The notes: generated from the letters alone by a model not told the origin. Shown: positions 1 to 13,803, numbered from the stretch's first letter. The stretch: DNA of 64,000 nucleotides from Nyssa sinensis (GCA_008638375.1 CM018036.1:9269577-9333576); one strand, 5' to 3'. Numbers and translations: made by a program.

Positions 1-1356
1 CATAAAAATTAAAAAAAAATTCAATTCTTATTAGTTTTATAGATCTTTTGACCACATGTTGGATGATCAAAATTGACTTTAAAAGTTATGAGAATTAGTA
101 AAAAAACATTGTATTTAAAGAATAGGTAATTAAAAAATTTACTAGTCCTAAAAAGTGTAAAATCATATAGTAATAGAAACTATAAAATTTTACAATTGAA
201 TGAGTTTGATTTCTTTGTTTTTGTTTTTGTTTTTCAACCAAATGTTGATAAAAATTGAATTAATAGAAAGTCATACAATGGAGCAGTTGGGCAAAGCCCA
301 ATGATAAATGAAAAAAAAAAAAAGGGCTATCGTATTGAGCGATTAAGAAATGGGTCGCAGATATCGTGACTTTTAAAATAGTCATATTTTAAACCTGAGG
401 ATAAAAAAGTCATATTGTAAAATTGTTTGGTGCCAATTAATCAAAAATGGATCTCAGGTCAAAAAATAAAAATTAATTATCTTTCAACTCAAAAATAAAA
501 AGGGACTTGAACTCTACCATAATTAAACATCTTTTAAAAGGACTTAAGGTTAATTAACTTTAAAAATTATTGATGCCACATCAGTTAATCCGAGCCCAAA
601 CAATTTAAAAAGTCAGTCAATTTTTAAGTTATAATTTTTTATCTTGAATCTTAACTTTTAGGCATGGACAAGGCTACATTGCCCACTCTCAAATATTTTT
701 CTTTCTAAATTTCGGTTAATATACTTCTTTAATTTAAAATTTTGTTCTTCCTAAGTTTGAATTTTTTTTACACTTTATCAGGTTTATCTTTATCTTAATT
801 TTAATTTAACTCTTCAATAGAATTTATCACTTTTTTTTTGAGATTTTTTTGTATATAACCTAAAGTTCTTCGAATTTTTTTTATTTAATCGGACTTTTAG
901 TGTAATTTATAAATTTTTTTGTATCAATAAATTTAATTACTTATTAATTAATTTTAACTCTTTATATTTTTTGAATTTTTAAATTTATGATTAAATATTA
1001 AGCAAAAATTTTATCTCCTCTTACCTAAATTTCCGACCTCGTCTCTACTGTTTGACACTTATTTCGAGACACATTGTAATAATTAACTAAAAAAAAAATC
1101 ACTCAAATTATAAAACTAACCTAATCTTTTTAAACAATGTTTATCCAATGTCCAATAGAGAATCTGATTCTCAAAGATAATGAATTGTCAGATCTAATTG
1201 AAACGGATACACAACGGTAGAAGACGGAAAAAAGGAGAAAACTAGCGTACGGGACTTTGACGGAGTTTCTTTCAAAGGGGCTCCTCCGCACCGGCAATCG
1301 CTCACCAATTCCAACACTCACTCGAAAATAGTCCACGGAGAGGCAGCGAGTTATTA
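1..1356. other. AT-rich upstream flank of the ALDH10 gene
   Basis: No gene is recognisable here. The stretch is strongly AT-rich with many homopolymer A and T runs. The last 250 bases become more balanced in composition, as expected of a proximal promoter and 5' leader of the ALDH10 gene. No convincing TATA box could be placed. Confidence 0.5.
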
Positions 1357-4300
1357 ATGGCGATCCCAATTCCTTCTCGTCTGCTCTTCATCGATGGAAA
1401 ATGGACAGAACCTATCAAGAAGAAACGTCTCCCCATCGTCAATCCTGCTACAGAAGAGATCATAGGTCCTATCTTCCTCTCCCTCATCTACTCTCTCACT
1501 ATATATGTGTGTGTATAATATCAGATGTATCTTTCTTTGATTTGCTTGGTTTGTGCCTGATTATATTGAAGACCGAAGATTTCTTCAATTCTACATTCCT
1601 TTCATAATTTACACTACAATCGAGTTTTTTTATAAGATGTATTGGTCATTAATTGGCAATTCGTCTACACCTCTGGTTGGTTGCTGAGAAAACTTAGGAA
1701 CAGAAAAGAAAACAAAAGAAATTTTCTGATCATGTCTTCTTTGTTGCTTTAGTTTCCAAATAGAAATTAAAGACAAAAAAATTTCACTACAACTAAGTGG
1801 AGCTAGGCTCTTGAATAGTGAGAATGATCGATTCAAAGATTTAATTTTTTCCTACTTTTCTACATTTTCTTGAGCAGAGCTCTAAAGGAAATAATGTTAG
1901 ATGTTAGGTTTCCAGTTGTCACTTGAATTTGATCAGTGGAACCTTGTTGAGATGTGTTTCAGGGGATATTCCGGCTGCTACTGCAGAAGATGTGGAAATC
2001 GCAGTAGATGCTGCTCGGAGAGCCCTGGCCCGGAATAGAGGGAGAGATTGGGCCTCGGCATCTGGGGCTTATCGTGCGAACTATTTGCGTGCTATTGCTA
2101 CTAAGGTATATATTAATTTTGGTTATCTGAAATCTGAAATCTACTATTACTATTCTAATTATCTTGTTTGGGTTGAAAGTTGAAAATTTGCTGGATTAAT
2201 TCTGTTTTTTGGTGGGTTCTTATACTTCGTTCAAACTTTCTTCGCCTATCATCCAAGTTTGAATGGTATCTGTTTGAAATTTAACTGTCCTCCTGGGTTG
2301 GTATCACAAGTTCTCACCAATTTATCTTAGATTTAGAGCCATTGGTGCTGTTTTCTTGGAGCTTGAAACCGATAATTATTCATTTATATCATTGGCCTTG
2401 CGATGTCGATTGACTCTTACTGGATTTCCTAGTTCTTATTTTCTCCATTTGCATGTAGATAACAGAGAGAAAGTCTGAACTCGCAAAACTTGAAGCAATT
2501 GATTGTGGAAAACCACTGGAGGAAGCAGCATGGGATATAGTATGTTTATGACACCTACAGAAAACTATATAGTGTTCCTATGATACACAAGTGGATTGTA
2601 TAGTTTTATGTTTCATGTCATACAGGATGATGTTGCTGCATGTTTTGAGTACTATGCAGACCTTGCTGAAGGTTTGGATTCAAAACAAAAGGCTCCCGTT
2701 TCCCTTCCAATGGAGACATTCAAGAGTCACGTTCTTAGGGAACCCATTGGGGTTGTTGGTTTGATTACTCCATGGTATTTGCTGCTTCTTTTGTTGATTA
2801 TTTATATATAAGATTATTTACTTGGTGAGTGTATGAATTCATTTATAAACTAAAATGTTATTGATGGAAAACATGTATCCATGCCCATTCTCATTTCATT
2901 AATCTAGTTCTCTATAATCTTTTCAATTCTGACTCATGGTTTTTGAAATTCTCCCCTTTCATGCTTAAGGCTACACTTTTTAATAACTTGCTTCCAGCAA
3001 CTCATTGTAATTCTTGTATAAATTATTAAGTTGAAATAACAGATTGTGTTCAAGTATTTACTTTCTTCTATGTTTCTATTTGGTTGGGTATTTGTTCAGA
3101 ATGATGCCTAAGGAGCTATCCTTTGATGACTTTTTGTTTTTAATCAGTAATCCTTTGATGATTTCTTAATCTGATGACTGTGGTTAGTTCTCTTATTTGA
3201 CATCCAATGATATTATTTATATTTATTAAAGATGCAGAAGTTATGTTTGGATATCAAACATATTGATTGTGCAATATGCTAATGAGCATCTCGTCAAAAT
3301 GACATATAATTGTTTTTGATTTTAGATACTTGATTTTATTCTGTTGGCCTATAGTTTCTAGTGGATGCCTACATGAGTTGAGACCTATGTAGCACAAGCA
3401 TTTCTTAAAGGAGTTGTGTCTTTGTTAGACGTGACACTCTCATAAGCATGTTGTGACCTAGGATATCTAATTCGTGCAGGAGATGAGCTGACTACTAATC
3501 TAATTCTCGAAATTTGCATTTCAGATTGAAATTGGGCTCTATTTGTGGTTTGTCTTGGTCAAACTAACAATTTGACCATGAACAGGAATTTTTGCCTTGT
3601 TTTGGTGCAACTCACCTCTTCTTTGTTTATTTGTGGGCAGATGAGAGAGTGCTACACCGCTTTCCAAGGGAAATTCATATCCCCACGCCTAGCCATCTTC
3701 TTGTAAAATAGAGTTAGATGAATTAACTTATCACCCCCCCTCCCCCCAAAAAAAAAAAGAAGAGAGGAGTTAGATGAATTAATTAAATAATATCTTATAA
3801 CACGGTGTCCTTTTCTTTGAGTTGCTTTTTGTGGACTGACAAAAGAGAGCTTGAACATTCGTGGTGCTTTTCTTGAGCACTTTCGTATTTCCTCTGGTTG
3901 GTCAAAATAGCAGGTTTAATATTTCTTCAAATTCTACGTCTCCATAGGTTGGCAAGCTTTTATATGTATGCAGTGTTGTCAAAGGCTAGCGCTTGGTTGC
4001 CTAGACAACCGGGTAAGGCAATTTTTAATTGAATAATATCTTATAACACGGTGTCCTTTTCTTTGAGTTGCTCTTTGTGGACTGACAAAAGGGAGCTTGA
4101 CATTCATGGTGCTTTTCTTGAGCACTTTCATATTTCCTCTGGTTGGTCAAAATAGCAGGTTTAATATTTCTTCAAATTCTACGTTTCCATAGGTTGGAAA
4201 GCTTTTATATGTATGCAGTGTTGTCAAAGGCTAGTGCCTGGTTGCCTAGACAACCGGGTAAGGCGATTTTTAGTCTTAGGCCTTAACATATTCGAGGCCT

Positions 4301-7300
4301 AGTTAGGTGTATTCAAAGAGGCGACAACTAAGTGATTGCCTTAAGCAAAGCAAGAGGCAACCATGCAATAGACTTTTTAATTGTTATGTATTTTACTTGT
4401 GTGTCCTTTATATTTATATTATTCTATGCACTTATTAACAATTTTGTAAAAGACATATCGGTACAAAGAATATAGTTATAGTCTAGAAGTATTATTATTC
4501 AATCTACATTTACTAGCCTAATAAACATTTACATGATTTAAGTTGTAAAAAATACAAAGTTTTGAGGAGAATAACACTTTCAACATGTAAAAAAGTTATA
4601 AGTAAAAATTGACATTACACTACAACTCATACACTATAATCGTTCTTTACAAAATCCGAGTTAACCCACAATAAAACCTCCTCTCTCCATCAACTAGATT
4701 GACCACCTATATATGAAGTCTTCCCAACATAGGCCTATATTTTTTAGATTCATTTTAGAAGTCTATGAAATTGGCCCTATAAAATGTCATATATCACCTT
4801 CAGATTGAATCTTTTAGTGCTACCTTATAATTATGATAACTATAAAATATTATTTAACTTATAATGAATTACGTTTTAATGTCTAATACATTTTTTTGTT
4901 TATTTTCATAAGTTAGCACCTTAGTTCAAATGTTCAATCAAGCTAGTACTTTTTTGTCGCGCCGCTTTTTGGAACATGTGAGACCTTAGTGCTTTAAGGG
5001 AACTTTTCGCCTTTAGCTATATTGAGTGTATGTCTCTCAGATTTAGTTATCCTTGGATAATGGTGATGCTTGTTGTATGGCTTGCCTCTGTGGATCGATG
5101 GGGGTGGTTGATAATGATGGTTTTTGTATTAATGGCCTTCATGGATCACTGTGAACAAGGATTTCAATGCCTGATTAACTTATAATAATCTTGCCATTTA
5201 TGTTGAAGGAATTACCCTCTATTGATGGGTACATGGAAAGTTGCTCCTGCCCTGGCTGCTGGGTGTACTGCAATACTCAAGCCATCTGAATTGGCATCTA
5301 TGTATGTCCTTGTTGATAATATTTACTTTCTCTATATTCTCCTTTTTTTTTGCCGTTTGCTTATTGTTATACATTCAATCCAGTACCTGTTTGGAGTTGG
5401 CTCAAGTGTGTATGGAGGTGGGTCTTCCTCCAGGTGTCCTGAATATTCTGACTGGATTAGGCCCAGAAGCAGGAGCTCCATTGGCATCTCATCCTCATGT
5501 TGACAAGGTTCCAATGCCGTACTCTTTGGATTGGAGATTATTTTCAATTATATATGTATATATATTATATATATATATATATATAAATGTACAATGTAGT
5601 AACAGCAATTGTGTTGTTTCCTAACAGATTGCTTTTACGGGAAGTACTGCCACTGGGATCAAGGTCATGACTGCTGCAGCTCAAATAGTTAAGGTGTGGG
5701 AGAACAATATAATTTGATTATCATGTTAATTATCATATCTTTTTGCACTTGTCAACATTCTCACATCATGTTTGCTTGGCAGCCTGTTACACTTGAGCTT
5801 GGCGGAAAAAGTCCCATTCTTGTGTTTGAGGATGTTGACATTGATAAGGGTTAGTACCTTCTAAGTTCCAAGCGCAAACTTCTAAATCCTGTGCTAGTTA
5901 CATTTTTGAAAAAAATAATTGTATTTCTTTGATGAAAAAGACAGTTTACTTCTCTAATAAAAATAAAATGTGTAGTTAAAATCGCCTACCATTTGAAAGG
6001 AAATGATCGGGTGTCATTGTCAAACAGCTGCTGAATGGGCTCTTTTTGGTTGCTTTTGGACAAATGGTCAGATTTGCAGTGCAACATCTCGCCTTCTAGT
6101 GCATGTAAGTACAAGAGAGAGATTCAACATGCATTTTTCAGGCTTATTCTATCATTTCAATGTTCCCGGATGATTGGCAGAGATATAGGTAAATATGTGG
6201 TAATTTGGCATTGATATGACTTGTATTAGTCGTTGTTCATAATATAATTAATCAATTCATGTGTAGAAAAAGAATGCTTTCTTGCAATATGTGACTGGAT
6301 GTAATTTGTGAGAGAATATAATAATAAAGTTACAGTCTCTCTAACAGCTTAAGTTTTTAGATGAGTTGGTGATTCAACATGGTATTAGAGCTAGGTTTTC
6401 TAAACCATAACCTATCTTTCTCGGTCCTCCCATTCTTGGTTCCTCTCGTTTCCCTCGGCCCCTCTCGGCAAAGTCTCAAGATTTATAATCACAGCTTACA
6501 AATAAATAAGGAAACTATCCTAAATTAGTTCCTACAATCAATACAATCAATCTAATGCCTAAATTAAGCTTACAGATTCGATCAACATTTACAATTAATA
6601 TTTACAACATAATTAATTATATAAAGTATTTTGTGAATGTAAGTAATATAATTTTTGTTTGCACACAAAGAAGTTTTATCTCAGGACAGACAAGTATTCA
6701 TAATTGCCGTAACTATCAACTTGACCTATGCAGTTTAACAAGAAAAGCAAAAATCTGAACTATTCATTTTACACTGGTTGATCGGAGAAGATGTAATTTA
6801 ATGTATAATCTTTACAAAAGAGTACATGCGAAGTGTATAAGTTTTTCTAAAATTATACATGCTACTGCTGGCAAAAGTTAATCTTGTGCTTTGTGGAATT
6901 CCAAGTGCTGATACTGGAACAGTGAAGATATCAAGCCAATTATTTAGGATCAACCCTCTTCATTGAGTTTACTCATCAATAGAATCTACATTTTTCTTTT
7001 CTTTACAAAATGCATCAAATAATAGAAATGCAATATATTTCAAAGCATGAATCCTTACGACCCTCAAGCCTTCGGATACCAACCCAACTCCTTGTTATCG
7101 AGTGGCCAACTGTTGAGATATGCTGCCACCTATGAAGCACAGAAACTATTTTGCCTCACGTATCCATGTCAGACACGCTCGGACACGTGTCAAACAAGCT
7201 AAAAAAATGAGATATCTTCATTTTATTTTTTTTTTGAGTTTTTTTTTTTATAAATTTTTCCTCTTTTTCTCCTCTTCTTCTCCACTATTTTTTTTTATAC

Positions 7301-10300
7301 ACACAACTATATATATATATATATATATAGTAGTTAACAAATTTGTTTTAAAATTTGAATAATGAATGTTGATTGAAATAATATTAGATTTTTATTATAT
7401 AGTTATATAAAAAATATAAAAATATATATTCAACGTATTCGTGTCCTACTTTTTTGAAAATTGTCGTGTCGTATTCCATGTCCCTTGTCTGTATTCATGC
7501 TTCTTAGGTTGCCACCATCCTTGCAAAAAGGCCATTGAGGCAGTCCACTACAAACTCAAGAAAGAACAAATTCAAAGGAACCTTAAGCCTTTTGAAAATT
7601 GGTTGGACTTCAAGACAGGGCCTACTCGCGACATATTCTGAGTCAAGTTTTAAGTTGTATTAGGTCTTTTTTATGGTTCATTTCGTTTAGTTTCCTGCTA
7701 GTTTAATTATATTTATGTTTGATTGTTTTCAGAGAAAGGTATTTTAGTAATTTCAGTATTTGCGGACATGAGCTGTAGTAGGATCCATGAATCATATTTT
7801 GGGTCAAATCATGATATTGGGTCCTTATGTATGGTTTCTGGTAAGTTTATATAGGTTTCAAGTCAAAGTTCTTAAGTTTATAAATATTGAGTCGAAAGTC
7901 CTATCAGAGTTAGGAACTTAGAAGTCTATATGTGATGCAATTCAAGCCCAGGTGTGATGCCTAGCCTATCCTAGTTTCATCTTCTCTGCTTCTTCTTCTC
8001 TTTATTTTCTACACTTTTATAATTGCTACCAAACCTCATTAACCAACATTAGCAGCACTAAAACTCTTAATTTGACAAACCCAATTCATTCCTGCATCAA
8101 GTAATCAACCTTAGCAACCAAAGAAGTCCAAAATAAATAAAATTACTGTTCATGTGTACTGTTCATAGCACCCTGAACAGTCCTTGTAGGCTTGAACTTC
8201 CTCTTTTCTTACTTCAATAGAATTCTGACTTGTTACCCTTTACTTAAACCTTTTATAAGCTCCAAAACCCAATATATTCACCAACCTTTTAACCACAAAA
8301 ACCAATAATAACATCTCCAAAAACCCATAACCCATCTTTCCTGGTTCAGTTCCCACATCAATTTTGCTATAATATTTGTTGGAGAGTGTTACCCCACCTT
8401 CGCCTTACATCTGGCACCTTACATGGGATTGGAGATTTTCAAAATCTCATAACTGGGAAGTTTCTACCTTTCTCTTGCACTTGTGACTTCCAGCCTCCAG
8501 GAGAAAGCCTCCTCTTTAGGAGATGGAACAGATACGACTTAAGCTAACACTTGGTGGTCAGATAAAAGCCTTTAATTGTGATTGGTTGGGATAAAAATGA
8601 ATTGGCCTTGACTGAGGAATTGAGGCCCAAATTCTCTGAGGAGGAAAGAGTTCAATATGAAGTAATCCTTGATGAGTTGGAGAAAGGATAAAACTGCTTC
8701 TATTTCAGATTGAATGAGATATCTTCTCAATTACCTATGCTACCCCCGCCCCTCCCCAAAAAAAAAAAAAAAACATAAACACACACACATGAACACAAAA
8801 GAAAATTCCAGCAGATTCCCCCAATAGAAGACTCAAAATGACATAACACTACCCCCCCCCCCCCCCTCTTCTTCTTCTTCTGCACATATCTGTGCATGTG
8901 TTTAACTCCTTGAGGCATGTTAGAGAATAACAGTGATATCTATTCTCCATTATTCACTGTAGCAGAGTTCTCAAAGGTGAACATAAGATGATCAGAGTAT
9001 TCACATCCATCGTAATGAAATCTTAAAGTAAGCAACTGATTAAAGAAAAAGATGTTTCATTTTCTAGTAGTTTTTTATTAGTATTTAATCTCTCTTCTTT
9101 AGGTTATTTTTAGTTAAGTATGATTAAGTGTGCATCTCTTGAAACTATTTCAGGAAAGCATTGCAGAAGAATTTTTAGACAGGCTTCGTAAAGTGGAGCA
9201 AAAACATTAAAGTTTCAGACCCCTTCGAGGAAGGTTGCAGGCTTGGTCCTGTTGTTAGTGGAGGGCAGGTAAGAAAATTGTTTTGAGATTCTGCTATCCT
9301 TGTTGTAATTGTGCTCTTCAGTTGTGAATCGTAATGGGTGTTATATAATGAATGGTATCACCTCCACCTCCACCTCCTAAGGAGGAGGTTGAGGGTTCAA
9401 GTCCCAATTAGGACATAGTGGTTGTGTGTGTGTCTTACCTATCAAATAATAATAATAATTTATGTTGACATCTGAGATTCTGGAGTATAATGCTTCTGAT
9501 AGGGCAGTTTTTCTGTCTGGCTGAACCTTGATCAATAAATCTAGGGAAAAAACAAGCATGATATATAATCATGATAATTTATGATTCTCATGAACAAAAT
9601 CAGGATTCTCCTTCAATGATTTAGGCCTTCACATGGATTGCATATATATTGGAGGACAGCACATTTTTAATTTTTTGTTTGTCCTCCCAAATTTGAGAAC
9701 TATTAAATCAAATTGAGATGTACCACTCTTTCATTAAGTCATCTAAATTTGGTAACTTTCAATATTGGATATGAAGCAGTCATGAAGTAATAATCTAGTA
9801 GATTTAGAAAAGAACATATATCAACAAGATATGTTGACATGATTAATGATGTCCGTGGTGAAATGGTTTTTAGAGTGAGCACAGTACCAAGCCAAAAATG
9901 AATAATAAGCATGACAACAGCCCTACACGGGGAGAAAAAAAAGAGGAAAAAAAAGGGGAAAAATGCATGAGAAGAATATGAGACAATAAAAATAGAACAC
10001 TGAAGAAAGCCAAATAAATTTCTATTCATGATAAATTTTCATCAAGGGTTAGCACTGAGCCCTATCTTGTGTTTGGAGATATTCATACCTTGGGTACATG
10101 ATGTTTCCAAAACATATAGTTTTAGTTAAGAAAACTGGAGGGGTGATATTATAAAAACCATGGAGAGTTGTTTTAGAATGGATTAATGCTGCCTGAAAGT
10201 GGAAGCGATTGCAACACGTTCAAATAAACAACATTATTAATGTTGTGTGGCTATATGTATTATACAAGGTATCTCTAGTATATCTTCCATATTGATTACT

Positions 10301-12988
10301 TCAAAAACTTTTCCTCTTTAGGAAATCTCATTCCCTGTGTTTTGGCCTACCCTGAAGCATCGATTATGCGATCTTGAATGCACTAGCAGATCTTAATATA
10401 ATCAAAATTTTGAATCAGGCAAATCATTTACTGACCTTGCAAGTATAAAAGATGAACAGGTTCATCCTTTCTGAAAATGTATATATATTGATATGTTCAT
10501 GTAGGGTTGAGTTCTCATGCAGGTAAGTTTTCTCGAGCTGTCAATCCAAAACTGAATCTTAAGGAATTGGCCCGTGATGTAGTTGATGATCCAGGACTGA
10601 ACAAAACCAACCCACTTGTTGATGTTGGGTTGAGTTGGTTCTTGTGTAAACCTTTATTGAGTTGAATCATGATGTAGGTCCACCCCAGATTTTAGAGATT
10701 ATAGGAGCATTACTACTAGGGTACTGCATCTTACCAGAGAAATAAGTAGATAAATAAATAATGCAACAGTGTATAATATCATGGGGTAACATTTACATTA
10801 AGGTTCTTATGCACATTTTATAGCATACATAAAGACATACATATTCCCTATCCTTGACCTGTCTGTTCCCTAACTTTTCAAAATATATCATGTGGAGTAC
10901 TGGAGTGTCCATGTTGGGCCACATGTCCCACATCTATGTTCATTAAAAAATGGCTTTTAAAAATGAGTTGTGTCTCTAAAATATTGCATTTGATTCGGTA
11001 ACAGGGGTTGTGGTGGGTTGGGGCTTCTGGAGGTGCTTCTTTTATTCTTTTCTTCTTCTTCTTCTTCTTCTTCTTTTCACTCAAAGATTTGTAATGGCAC
11101 AAAGGGATTGCCCCAAGATGATGCCAATGGCTTTTACATGCACACCTCCTCGGTGCTTTGATCAGTTTCCTCTGCCTTTAGATCTCACTGCCTCACCTTG
11201 CCTCGAGGCATGCCCTGAAAAAAATGCTCATTTTTTACTTTGACATCATTGGAGATTTGGAGGGTGGTACAAGAGATGGTTTGTTCATGTGCAACAAATA
11301 TTGATGAATGCGTTAGGAAGGAATTTGACTCAAGCTGAAGATGTTGCAAAGGTAGAAAGAATGTGGGTTGAGGGCCCGAGGTTGTAAAAAAACACTTGAT
11401 GGCGTATGACTAACAGAAGATAGGGCTCTAACCAGTATAGGATGGTGAGAAGGAATTCATCATGTAGTTGGTTCCAAGTTGTTCCGATAAGATTCTGTTG
11501 AACTGATTAGGATACCATACTTCTAAGTTAGCATTTGAAGAGAGTTACTTTATCCCACCTTCTGTACCATGCAGTAAAGTGTACTTCAGAGTTTTAATTG
11601 CCTCTTTTCTTTATTATTGTTTTTTTCTTTTTCAAGAAGATTGTCCCACTTGCTTTCACCAACGGGCATCAATATGTATAAGGTTGAAACGTTAGTCTTG
11701 CACTTCCCAGTTGTAGATTCAACAGAACTTGGGATTTCCTATATAACATGCGGATTTATTGTATTATTTCTTAATTAAATGTAGTTATCTAACTTATACT
11801 TTCTGTTCTTCAGTATGAGAAGGTAATGAAGTTCATCTCGACAGCCAGGAGTGAAGGTGCAACCATCTTGTGTGGTGGGGCTCGTCCCCAGGTAAAATCC
11901 CCCCTTTTCAAGGTATACTGTTTTCTTTCTGAATTTTGTGTGACATTGAGTTTGATTGTGAATGAACGGCAGCATCTAAAGAAGGGATTCTTCATTGAAC
12001 CCACCATTATATCTGACGTGAATAACTCCATGCAAATTTGGAGAGAGGAAGTTTTTGGACCTGTTCTCTGTGTTAAAACATTTAGTACTGAAGATGAAGC
12101 CATTGAGCTGGCAAATGACACCCAGTGAGTTGACTTTTCTGGAAAGTCATTGTCTGGCTTGATCGGGGGAGAGTTTGTTCCTGACATTTTTTTTTATTGA
12201 TGTTTCACAGTTATGGCTTAGGCGCTGCTGTGATATCAAAAGATCTAGAAAGATGTGAGCGCATAACAAAGGTGATACTTGATTTGTACTTTGATTCAAC
12301 CTCAAATAAGCAAACTACGAGTGGATAAGACCATCTAATTTTGTTTATGTTATTTGTGTTTTCATTGTTTTGCTATCCTGCAGGCTCTTCAGGCAGGCAT
12401 TGTCTGGGTCAATTGCTCGCAACCGTGCTTCTGTCAAGCTCCATGGGGAGGCAATAAGCGTAGTGGTTTTGGGCGTGAATTAGGAGAATGGTAATGGAAA
12501 CATTTTCTTTTTGATCGTGTTTCAAACATCTTAGAATGTGGTGAGCATTTGAAATTTTCATCTAAAAACAGTTTTGGGGGCTAACTGGAGGACATGGTAA
12601 GACCTCAAGTTCCCTGGAGAAGAATGCGAGACATCCTCTATTAGATTGTGTATTCATATTTGCATGTTATTCTTTCTTAAAAATACATGACATATGATCT
12701 GAAGAAAAATATTTAAAAGAAAATTTGTTCTTTGAAATAAAACTAAAAGATCAAAAATTCCACCAGTACGCACAAGGTACAAAGTTTTTCACATAATCTT
12801 TTAAACTGGTGTATTAAGATGGATGTACCCAAATTTGCAGAATGAATGGCTATGATCGCTCGGGCATTAATGTTTCTTACTCTCTCTTCCTCTGCAGGGG
12901 ACTCGAGAACTACTTGAGTGTTAAGCAGGTTACACAGTACATCTCTGATGATCCATGGGGATGGTACGAGTCTCCTTCAAAGCTATGA
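1357..12988 (+). CDS. ALDH10: ALDH10 aminoaldehyde/betaine-aldehyde dehydrogenase, 15 exons, frame broken in exon 10
   Basis: NAD-dependent oxidation of omega-aminoaldehydes (and in some members betaine aldehyde), probably in peroxisomes. Exons: 1357-1465, 1963-2105, 2459-2539, 2626-2774, 5209-5301, 5384-5507, 5628-5693, 5783-5849, 6028-6104, 9154-9268, 11814-11891, 11973-12124, 12211-12271, 12384-12490, 12898-12988. All junctions are GT-AG and phases agree, giving 503 residues, the usual family length, if one extra base in exon 10 is ignored. Visible landmarks are TPWNYPL (159-165), the nucleotide-loop GSTATG (238-243), general-base Glu260 in LELGGK, nucleophile Cys294 in GQICSA, and a C-terminal SKL peroxisomal signal. 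The substrate-pocket residue equivalent to spinach BADH 441 is Ile444. Exon 10 is 115 nt; the extra base near 9187 leads to a stop after about 321 residues. Introns 4 and 9 are swollen with repeats. Confidence 0.95.
3781..4272. repeat. Tandem duplication, unit about 246 bp, in ALDH10 intron 4
   Basis: The stretch 3781-4026 is repeated almost base for base at 4027-4272. Both units begin with an AATTNAATAATATCTTATA motif and end in a GGTAAGGC(A/G)ATTTTTA motif, with a scatter of single-base differences. Each unit ends with the sequence GTTGTCAAAGGCTAG, which resembles the termini of common plant hAT-like non-autonomous elements. The duplication may therefore have involved an element end. Confidence 0.85.
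6340..6500 (+). mobile_element. Copia-type LTR end with tRNA-Met primer-binding site, relic in ALDH10 intron 9
   Basis: A stretch ending in GATTCAACA (to 6379) is followed directly by TGGTATTAGAGC (6380-6391). The latter is one base away from the TGGTATCAGAGC primer-binding site that pairs with initiator tRNA-Met in many plant Copia elements. The juxtaposition of an LTR terminus in CA with this site is typical. No gag or pol coding could be recognised around it, so this is a scar or a small non-autonomous element. Confidence 0.5.
7130..7507. mobile_element. hAT-type MITE, copy 1, in ALDH10 intron 9
   Basis: The element begins CTATGAAGCACAGA and ends with GCTTCTTAG, the inverted counterpart. 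It is flanked by GCTGCCAC (7122-7129) and GTTGCCAC (7508-7515), an 8-bp target duplication with one mismatch. Subterminal GGACACG-like motifs follow the left end. There is no transposase coding. The ends match the elements at 21793 and 59200. Eight-bp duplications are the hallmark of the hAT superfamily. Confidence 0.8.
9340..9455 (+). mobile_element. tRNA-derived SINE, family A copy 1, in ALDH10 intron 10
   Basis: A Pol III B-box-like GGGTTCAAGTCCC is followed by ATTAGGACATAGTGG, a TG-rich stretch and TTACCTATCAAA. The same order occurs at 50070-50178, so the two are copies of one family. The A-box half is poorly preserved here (TAATGAATGGTATCACC). The 3' side ends in a short AAT repeat. Confidence 0.6.
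11041..11076. repeat. TTC trinucleotide repeat
   Basis: About eight consecutive TTC units lie in intron 10 of the ALDH10 gene. This is a simple microsatellite, likely polymorphic, with no coding role seen. Confidence 0.85.
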
Positions 12989-13769
12989 AAACTTCTCTCT
13001 GGAAACCAGATTCCAGGACTCAAGACCTGAACGCCGTGCAGTGAACTCAATCTGGAATAGGCTTACATCTTCAATAAATTTGAACAAGTTAGTTCTTCTG
13101 TATGGTTTCATTCTGTAGTAGTTTGTTGATCACCATGACAGGTCTATTCAATATCTTGCATCTGGTATCAACAAACATCATGTTGTATTTTCCTTGTGCA
13201 ATATTCTCAACTTCATATTCAGCACTTTAGAGTTTAATTCAAATTTGAGAATAACTAGAGGTGGGTTGGTTTTGTTTGTACTTGGAACTGCCAACCTGCC
13301 TGGATTAATGGATGGTCTTTTTTTTTTTGCCATGTTAGCTTTTCTTGGCAGGAAAAAGGTATAGTTTTCTAATTTTTCGATACTACTATCCTTAAAATAT
13401 TTTAGTTTAATGTTTTTTGTGACCCTTATTTACTATTTAGAATTTCACCAGGCAAAAGTTTGGTGGAATTTAGAACGTCAAATTTCTAGCATTGAATAGA
13501 ATAAATTTTCTAAAACAAAATTGGGAATATTATTAATAATAACTGAATAATAGGTGTTTCTTACATTATATTTAGAGAGAGAAAGCTACTAATTTGAACA
13601 AAAAAATCATAACTATGAGGTGAATCATATTAAAATTAGAAAAAGAAAAAAAAATGAAGGAAATTGGAGGAAATTTTATTCTTACCTAAAATTGAAAATG
13701 AAGAAATTTGTTACAAACGGCAACTTATTTAAAATTTTTTATTGAAGATTTTTAAAAAAAAAAAAAAAA

Positions 13770-13803
<34 letters not shown>

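Noticed and set aside
9181..9268. Using another splice site to rescue the ALDH10 exon 10 frame
   Set aside because: No AG acceptor or GT donor near 9154-9268 keeps both the conserved [11 protein letters not shown] and the [12 protein letters not shown] segments in one frame, so a base insertion is the simplest reading.
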